NCBI RefSeq assembly: GCF_964218355.1
Contig: NZ_CAXPMC010000011.1
Span: 1-64,000, forward strand
Reading direction: 5' to 3'
Length of the DNA: 64,000 bases
Origin: Ferrovibrio sp964218355
GTDB lineage: Bacteria > Pseudomonadota > Alphaproteobacteria > Ferrovibrionales > Ferrovibrionaceae
The notes beneath the pieces were generated by a model, which searched no databases, was not told the DNA's origin, and saw only the letters and a program-made list of their open reading frames with translations. Positions 59,278 through 64,000 of this stretch are shown here, one piece after another. How positions within the stretch are numbered: position 1 is the stretch's first letter; every line of letters begins with the position of its first letter. The translations under genes were made by a program, and so were the position numbers.

Positions 59278-59882
59278 GCAGCTTTCTCTTCCAGATCCCC
59301 CGCAACCGGAAGGCCGCAATAGCGCACAAAATTGGCCAGCATCGCAAGGCCGTGCTCCGAGGCGATGCTCTCCGGGTGGAACTGCACGCCATGGATCGGC
59401 AGGTCGCGATGGGCAAGGCCCATGATCACGCCATCCTCCGCCCGTGCAGTGATCTGCAGGACATTCGGCACAGTGGCCGGGTCCACCGTCAGGGAATGGT
59501 ACCGGGTGGCCAGGAAATCCTGCGGCAGGCCGGCAAAAACGCTGTCGCCGGCATGGTGGATGCGGCTCATCTTTCCGTGCAGCGGCTGCGGTGCCCGCAC
59601 GACCTTGCCGCCAAAGACCTGCCCGATGGCCTGGTGGCCCAGACAGACGCCGAAAAGCGGCAGTCTTTTTTCGGCAGCGGCGGCAATCATGTCGAGGCAG
59701 ATGCCGGCCCGGTCGGGATCGCAGGGGCCTGGGGAAAGCACGACGCCAGCCGGGTTCAGGGCTAGAACGGCATCCGGGGTGATCTCGTCATTGCGGAAAA
59801 CCCGGACTTCCGGGCCGATCCGGCCGAAATAATGTACCAGATTCCACGTAAAACTGTCGTAGTTATCAATCAATACCAGCAT
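59274..59882 (-). CDS. trpG: Anthranilate synthase glutamine amidotransferase component
   Basis: The 202-residue class I amidotransferase has the triad Cys80 (FGVCLGHQAIGQ), His169 and Glu171 (GVQFHPES). It supplies ammonia to TrpE; in some bacteria the same subunit serves para-aminobenzoate synthesis. MLVLIDNYDSFTWNLVHYF is the start; a second ATG nine bases upstream (59891) abuts the GAGG site, so 59882 fits better. trpE is not in the window; the divergent gene is a chemoreceptor. Confidence 0.95.
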   Translation of the reverse strand: MLVLIDNYDSFTWNLVHYFGRIGPEVRVFRNDEITPDAVLALNPAGVVLSPGPCDPDRAGICLDMIAAAAEKRLPLFGVCLGHQAIGQVFGGKVVRAPQPLHGKMSRIHHAGDSVFAGLPQDFLATRYHSLTVDPATVPNVLQITARAEDGVIMGLAHRDLPIHGVQFHPESIASEHGLAMLANFVRYCGLPVAGDLEEKAA

Positions 59883-60056
59883 GGCGACCATCCTCGCAGG
59901 CGCACCCTAGCATAACCCTGCCGCCGGACGACAGCCGCAGCCATACCCGCGTCAATTGCAAAGTGGGGCTCAAATTCTGTCAGAAAATCAAGCTATTGCG
60001 GTGGGGAGCAAAAGGCAGAACAATTCTACCAAAGATTCGTGATGGGGGGATTCAGA

Positions 60057-62414
60057 ATGAAATTCCGGAAGCTGCGTATACCGAACATCCGCTTCGGGAT
60101 CAGTCACCGCCTCTATCTGGCCGTCGGGGTGATTGCGTCCTTTGCCCTTATCTCTGCCGCAGCGGGCTGGTTTGCCATGTCGCGGCTGGATCGGTCGATC
60201 ACTGTCGTCACCGATGAAGGCGTTACGGCGATGGCGGCGGCTCTGAACCTGTCGAAGCAGGTCTCCGACCTTGCCGGTGTTGCCCCGGACCTGGTGTCCG
60301 CGCAGACGGAAAAGGACATCCAGGCACTAGAGGCCGGAATCAAGGAGAAGGAAGGGCGGATCGAGGCAACCCTCGGGGTTGTGTCCGCCACCATGAGCGG
60401 GCCGAATGTCGAGAATATCGAGAAGGAGACCAAGGCGCTGCTGAGCAGTATCAGCCAGCTGCGTCAGGTGGTCGACGCGCGGATCCGCACTTCGCAGTTC
60501 CGTATTGACGAGACCCAGAAGCTTGCCGGCGCCCATGCCGAATTCCTCAAGACGGCCAGCCCGAAGGTGGAGGAAGCCTCGTTCGAGCTGACCACCAACA
60601 TGACCTCGGCGACTTCTGTCGGCGATCTGATCAAGGTCGAGCAGGTCCTGGCCAAGCTCGCCAATTCCGATCTTCTGATGCTGCAGGGGATCAGCGGGCT
60701 GATCTCGGAGGTCAACAACACCGTCGGCATTCTCGCCGTTGGTGCACAGTCGGCGGATATGAACGAACTGGGCACCATGAGTACCAAATACGAAGAGGCC
60801 GCCGCGCGGGTCGAAAGGGCGCTTGCCTATATCCAGAAGATCAAGCCGGACAAGGATCTGGCCAGGGTCACCAGCGATGTCCTCGATTTCGGCAGTCCCG
60901 GCGTGGGGGTGGTCAGCCTGCGCGAGCAGGAAATCTCGGCAATCCAGCAGGCAAGGCGCATGCTGCAGGTCAGCCGGGATGCCGCGCAGAGGCTGAGTGC
61001 CGCAACCGAGCTGGTGGTCGGCGATGCGAACAAGGGGGTTCTCGAATCCGCAGCCGACGCCAAGCGGACCAGCGATGGCGGCAAACTGTTCCTCGTCGTC
61101 GTGGCGGCGGCCAGTCTGCTGGCGGCTTTCCTGGTCGGCTGGCTCTATATCGGTCGCCGGGTCGGTTCGCCGCTGACCGTTCTGACGGCTGTCATGGCAC
61201 GTCTGGCCAACCGGGAATGGCAGACCGATGTTCCGGACCGCGGTCGCCAGGACGAGATCGGCGACATGGCCCGGGCTGTGCAGATATTCAAGGAAAATGG
61301 CCTCGAAAACGAGCAGTTGCAGCGTACGGTGGAAGAAAACCGCCGGGTGGCGGAAGAGCAGCGCCGGGCGCAGGAGGCATTGCTCGACCAGGCCGTTGGC
61401 GAGGTTGTGGGGGCTGCTGCCGATGGTGACCTGTCGGCCCGCATCGACACCAGCCGGCTGGAAGGAACCATGGCCCGGCTGGGCGAGCGGGTGAACGGCC
61501 TGCTGAAAACGGTGGAGGAAGTTCTCTCGGCGCTCGGGCAGTCGCTCGGTGCCATGGCTGCCGGTGATTTCACCCACCGGATCGGTGCCGAATATGCGGG
61601 TGTGTTCGACCGGCTGAAGCAGGACAGCAACCGCACGGCCGAGCAGCTGGCGGAGACCATCGGACGTGTAACCGGTGCGGCCGGGATGGTGCGGGATGCG
61701 GCTGCCGAGATTTCCACCGGCAGCAACGATCTGGCCTCGCGGACCGAGCAGCAGGCGGCAAGCCTGGAGGAGACGGCCGCGTCGATGCACGAAATCACTG
61801 CGACAGTGAAGCAGAATGCCGAGAATGCGGAAGCTGCCAACCAGCTGGCGGTCACCGCCCGCGGCACCGCCGAGAAAGGCGGCAGCGTGGTTCAGGATGC
61901 GGTTACCGCCGTCAGCCGGATCGAGGAAAGCGCGCAGAAGATTTCCGACATTGTCGGCCTGATCGACGAGATCGCCTTCCAGACCAACCTGCTGGCGCTG
62001 AATGCCTCGGTCGAGGCGGCACGGGCGGGCGAGGCCGGCAAGGGCTTTGCCGTGGTGGCCCAGGAGGTCCGCGCACTGGCCCAGCGGTCGGCCGATGCAT
62101 CGAAGGACATCAAGGCGCTGATCCAGGACAGCACCGGGGCGGTGCGCGAGGGTGCCCGCCTGGTCAATCAGACCGGCGACAGCCTGAACGAAATCGTCAC
62201 GGCGGTGAAGAAGGTGGCGGATATCGTCGGCGAGATCACCTCCGCCAGCCGTGAGCAGGCGGTCGGCCTGGACGAGGTGAATACCGCAGTCGCCAATATG
62301 GACGAGATGACCCAGCGCAACGGTGCCCTGGTGGAACAGACCACCGCCTCGGCCCAGGCCATGTCCCGGCAGGCCCAGGAGCTGGCTGAACTAGTGGGAC
62401 AATTCCGCGTCTGA
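60057..62414 (+). CDS. Methyl-accepting chemotaxis protein with helical sensor and multiple HAMP units
   Basis: The 785-residue receptor starts at ATG 60057, behind GGGGGGA. It has membrane helices at about 19-42 and 342-365 around a long helical sensor domain. HAMP-like units follow at about 365-420 and 440-540, with RQDEIGDMARAVQIFKENGL and AAADGDLSARIDTSRLEGTM. The signalling domain carries DEIAFQTNLLALNASVEAAR near 640-659. No C-terminal CheR tether is seen. The ligand is unknown. It is related to the receptor at 33225 but not close enough in the sensor to share a ligand. Confidence 0.9.
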   Translation: MKFRKLRIPNIRFGISHRLYLAVGVIASFALISAAAGWFAMSRLDRSITVVTDEGVTAMAAALNLSKQVSDLAGVAPDLVSAQTEKDIQALEAGIKEKEGRIEATLGVVSATMSGPNVENIEKETKALLSSISQLRQVVDARIRTSQFRIDETQKLAGAHAEFLKTASPKVEEASFELTTNMTSATSVGDLIKVEQVLAKLANSDLLMLQGISGLISEVNNTVGILAVGAQSADMNELGTMSTKYEEAAARVERALAYIQKIKPDKDLARVTSDVLDFGSPGVGVVSLREQEISAIQQARRMLQVSRDAAQRLSAATELVVGDANKGVLESAADAKRTSDGGKLFLVVVAAASLLAAFLVGWLYIGRRVGSPLTVLTAVMARLANREWQTDVPDRGRQDEIGDMARAVQIFKENGLENEQLQRTVEENRRVAEEQRRAQEALLDQAVGEVVGAAADGDLSARIDTSRLEGTMARLGERVNGLLKTVEEVLSALGQSLGAMAAGDFTHRIGAEYAGVFDRLKQDSNRTAEQLAETIGRVTGAAGMVRDAAAEISTGSNDLASRTEQQAASLEETAASMHEITATVKQNAENAEAANQLAVTARGTAEKGGSVVQDAVTAVSRIEESAQKISDIVGLIDEIAFQTNLLALNASVEAARAGEAGKGFAVVAQEVRALAQRSADASKDIKALIQDSTGAVREGARLVNQTGDSLNEIVTAVKKVADIVGEITSASREQAVGLDEVNTAVANMDEMTQRNGALVEQTTASAQAMSRQAQELAELVGQFRV

Positions 62415-62441
62415 GGGGGTCAATTTAACGTTTGACCGCCC
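62415..62441 (+). other. Terminator-like hairpin after the chemoreceptor gene
   Basis: GGGGGTCAA (62415-62423) pairs with TTGACC-G-CCC (62432-62441, one bulged G) around an eight-base loop. The tail is GC-rich, so termination would be weak. The right arm doubles as the -35 hexamer of the argC promoter, linking the end of one transcript with the start of the next. Confidence 0.4.
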
Positions 62442-62459
62442 CGCCGGGCGCGCTATACC
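62432..62459 (+). promoter_or_regulatory. Candidate promoter for argC
   Basis: TTGACC (62432-62437) and TATACC (62454-62459) are spaced by 16 bases, 30 bases before the argC ATG. A short hairpin CCTGTG/CACAGG (62464-62481) overlaps the start of the AGGAGGG site, and may partly mask it. Any transcript from this promoter starts near or within the hairpin. Confidence 0.5.
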
Positions 62460-62489
62460 GATGCCTGTGTTTTTCCACAGGAGGGCGTT

Positions 62490-63539
62490 ATGTCCACGGC
62501 GGATGCCATCAGGGTCGCGATACTGGGTGCCAGCGGTTATACCGGGGCCGAGCTGCTGCGTCTGCTCGTCCGGCATCCGCGTGTCCGTATCGTCGCCCTG
62601 ACCGCCGACCGGAAAGCCGGCGAGGGCATCGAAACGGTCTTCCCGCAGTTCATCGGGCTTGGCCTGCCGCGGCTGGTTACCATCGCGGACGTGGACTGGT
62701 CCGGCGTTGATGCCGTCTTCTGCGCCCTGCCGCATGGCACCACCCAGGAAGTGATCGCCAGTCTGCCGGCGCATCTGAAGATCGTCGACCTTTCTGCCGA
62801 TTTCCGGCTGCGGGACCCGGTGGAGTACGCCAAGTGGTATGGCCACGAGCATCGGGCGCCGAAGCTGCAGGAAGAGGCCGTCTATGGCCTGACCGAACTG
62901 AAGCGGTCAGCGGTGGGCAAGGCCCGGCTTGTGGCCAACCCGGGCTGCTACCCGACTTCGGCGCAGCTGCCGCTGATCCCCCTGATCGAGAAGGGCCTGA
63001 TCGATGCCGATGACATCGTGATCGATGCCAAGTCGGGCGTCACCGGCGCAGGGCGGGCCCCGAAGGAAGGCTCCCTTTACGCAGAGGTGGCCGAGGGCAC
63101 ACATGCTTATGGCGTTGCCTCGCACCGGCACGGGCCTGAGATCGAGCAGGAACTGTCTGCCACCCTCGGCCGGTCGGTGGTGGTCAATTTCACGCCGCAC
63201 CTGATGCCGATGAACCGCGGCATGCTGTCCAGCATCTATGTCCGGCTGCAGAACGGCGCGACGGCAGAAGACCTGCGGACAGCACTGCTGCAGCGCTACG
63301 CCGATGAGCCCTTCATCCAGGTCGTGCCGCAGGGCGTGGCACCGCAGACCCGGCATGTGCGCGGGACTAATGCCTGCCACATCGGCGTGTTTGCCGATCG
63401 GGTGAAGAACCGGGCGATGGTGTTTTCCGTCATCGACAACCTGATGAAGGGCGCCAGTGGCCAGGCCGTGCAGAATTTCAACGCAATGTACGGACTGCCG
63501 GAAACCACGGGGCTGGACCAGCTCGCGCTGTTTCCCTGA
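62490..63539 (+). CDS. argC: N-acetyl-gamma-glutamyl-phosphate reductase
   Basis: The 349-residue enzyme has the NADP motif ILGASGYTGAELLRLL, the catalytic Cys153 in LVANPGCYPTSAQL, the KSGVTGAGRAPKEG loop and HRHGPEIEQEL. It reduces N-acetylglutamyl phosphate in arginine synthesis. AGGAGGG precedes the start. The gamma-carbonic-anhydrase-like gene follows by 23 bases. Confidence 0.96.
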   Translation: MSTADAIRVAILGASGYTGAELLRLLVRHPRVRIVALTADRKAGEGIETVFPQFIGLGLPRLVTIADVDWSGVDAVFCALPHGTTQEVIASLPAHLKIVDLSADFRLRDPVEYAKWYGHEHRAPKLQEEAVYGLTELKRSAVGKARLVANPGCYPTSAQLPLIPLIEKGLIDADDIVIDAKSGVTGAGRAPKEGSLYAEVAEGTHAYGVASHRHGPEIEQELSATLGRSVVVNFTPHLMPMNRGMLSSIYVRLQNGATAEDLRTALLQRYADEPFIQVVPQGVAPQTRHVRGTNACHIGVFADRVKNRAMVFSVIDNLMKGASGQAVQNFNAMYGLPETTGLDQLALFP

Positions 63540-63562
63540 TCTGCCCTGTTGTCCCGCTGGCC

Positions 63563-64000
63563 ATGTCCCTGATCCTGTCGTTCGGCGATGCGGTACCAGA
63601 CATTGCGGCGGATGCGTTCATCGCGCCCAATGCGACGGTGATCGGGGATACGGTGATTGGCGCCCGCAGTTCCGTGTGGTTCGGCTGTGTGCTGCGTGGC
63701 GATGTCAACAGCATCCGGGTTGGCAGCGACACCAACATCCAGGACGGCACGGTGGTGCATGTCACGCGTCAGAAATTCGGGACCGAGATCGGCTCCGGGG
63801 TCACCATCGGCCATCTGGCACTGATCCACGGCTGCCGGCTGGAAGACGGATGTTTTGTCGGCATGCAGGCGACCGTGATGGATGGCTGCGTGATCGAGAC
63901 CGGCGGGATGCTGGCGGCCGGCGCCCTGCTCACGCCGGGAAAGCGGATCGGACGGGGCGAGCTCTGGGCCGGCCGGCCGGCCCGGCTGATGCGCAATCTG
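63563..64000 (+). CDS. Gamma-carbonic-anhydrase-like hexapeptide-repeat protein (partial)
   Basis: The window ends inside this gene after 146 codons. It is a left-handed beta helix with hexapeptide repeats (for example IAPNATVIGDTVIGARSSVW). His66, His84 and His89 (GTVVHVT; IGHLALIHGC) sit where the gamma-carbonic anhydrase zinc ligands would be. Relatives are CaiE/PaaY/YrdA-like proteins; catalytic activity is often lost and cannot be judged here. It starts 23 bases after argC. Confidence 0.88.
   Translation, partial: MSLILSFGDAVPDIAADAFIAPNATVIGDTVIGARSSVWFGCVLRGDVNSIRVGSDTNIQDGTVVHVTRQKFGTEIGSGVTIGHLALIHGCRLEDGCFVGMQATVMDGCVIETGGMLAAGALLTPGKRIGRGELWAGRPARLMRNL

Noticed and set aside
57404..59882. 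A trp attenuator leader before trpG.
   Set aside because: The region upstream of trpG on the minus strand (59883-60056) shows no short frame with tandem Trp codons and no terminator-like hairpin.

Overview
The window reads as a chromosomal segment of a free-living, motile, GC-rich alphaproteobacterium, probably Rhodospirillales-like. Support comes from a contiguous tuf-S10-spc-alpha ribosomal block, an rpoA product beginning MIQKNWTDLIKPNKL, a recG/sdhE-mfd divergent pair, an ATP12-type F1 assembly chaperone, propionyl-CoA carboxylase genes, two chemoreceptors and a trpGDC-moaC-moeA order. I see no tRNA, rRNA, insertion sequence, integrase or CRISPR array. No stretch above 300 bases lacks a gene.

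Layout. 1-14240 is the translation block: the end of tuf, then S10, L3, L4, L23, L2, S19, L22, S3, L16, L29, S17, L14, L24, L5, S14, S8, L6, L18, S5, L30, L15, SecY and Adk. After a near-consensus promoter and a strongly folded leader come S13, S11, RNA polymerase alpha and L17, closed by a good terminator at 14265. 14298-25578 is a housekeeping stretch: PAS protein, DegP-like protease, RarA, a small membrane protein, an RluC-like pseudouridine synthase, LysR/isochorismatase divergent pair, a lipoprotein with three Cys-Pro-Gly modules, QueF, HAD phosphatase, AsmA and ATP12. 25722-36738 is more accessory: pentapeptide-repeat protein, PccB-PccA, a TrpF-like protein, an inverse autotransporter with a beta-helix passenger, a chemoreceptor, and a patatin-like lipase behind three palindromic operators.

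36977-46939 holds RecG, SdhE, Mfd, an FrnE-like DsbA-family protein, an SDR, and a KefF/KefC-like K+ efflux pair. 46949-53325 (minus strand) holds an unrecognised protein plus a probable organic-acid operon: TRAP DctP-DctQ-DctM, an MFS carrier and an acyl-CoA synthetase. 53446-59882 (minus strand) is one tightly packed run trpG-trpD-trpC-moaC-moeA-GNAT-ATP-grasp, combining tryptophan and molybdopterin synthesis with an uncharacterised RLAN-type ATP-grasp ligase and its acetyltransferase neighbour. 60057-64000 holds a second chemoreceptor, ArgC and the start of a gamma-carbonic-anhydrase-like protein cut by the window edge.

The most interesting items are the RLAN ATP-grasp/GNAT pair with its 12-bp coding repeat, the inverse autotransporter, the three TGC-N3-GCA operators before the patatin gene, the Cys-Pro-Gly lipoprotein, and the folded leader of the alpha operon. 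All functional calls rest on reading translated sequence and motifs by eye; no database search was run.
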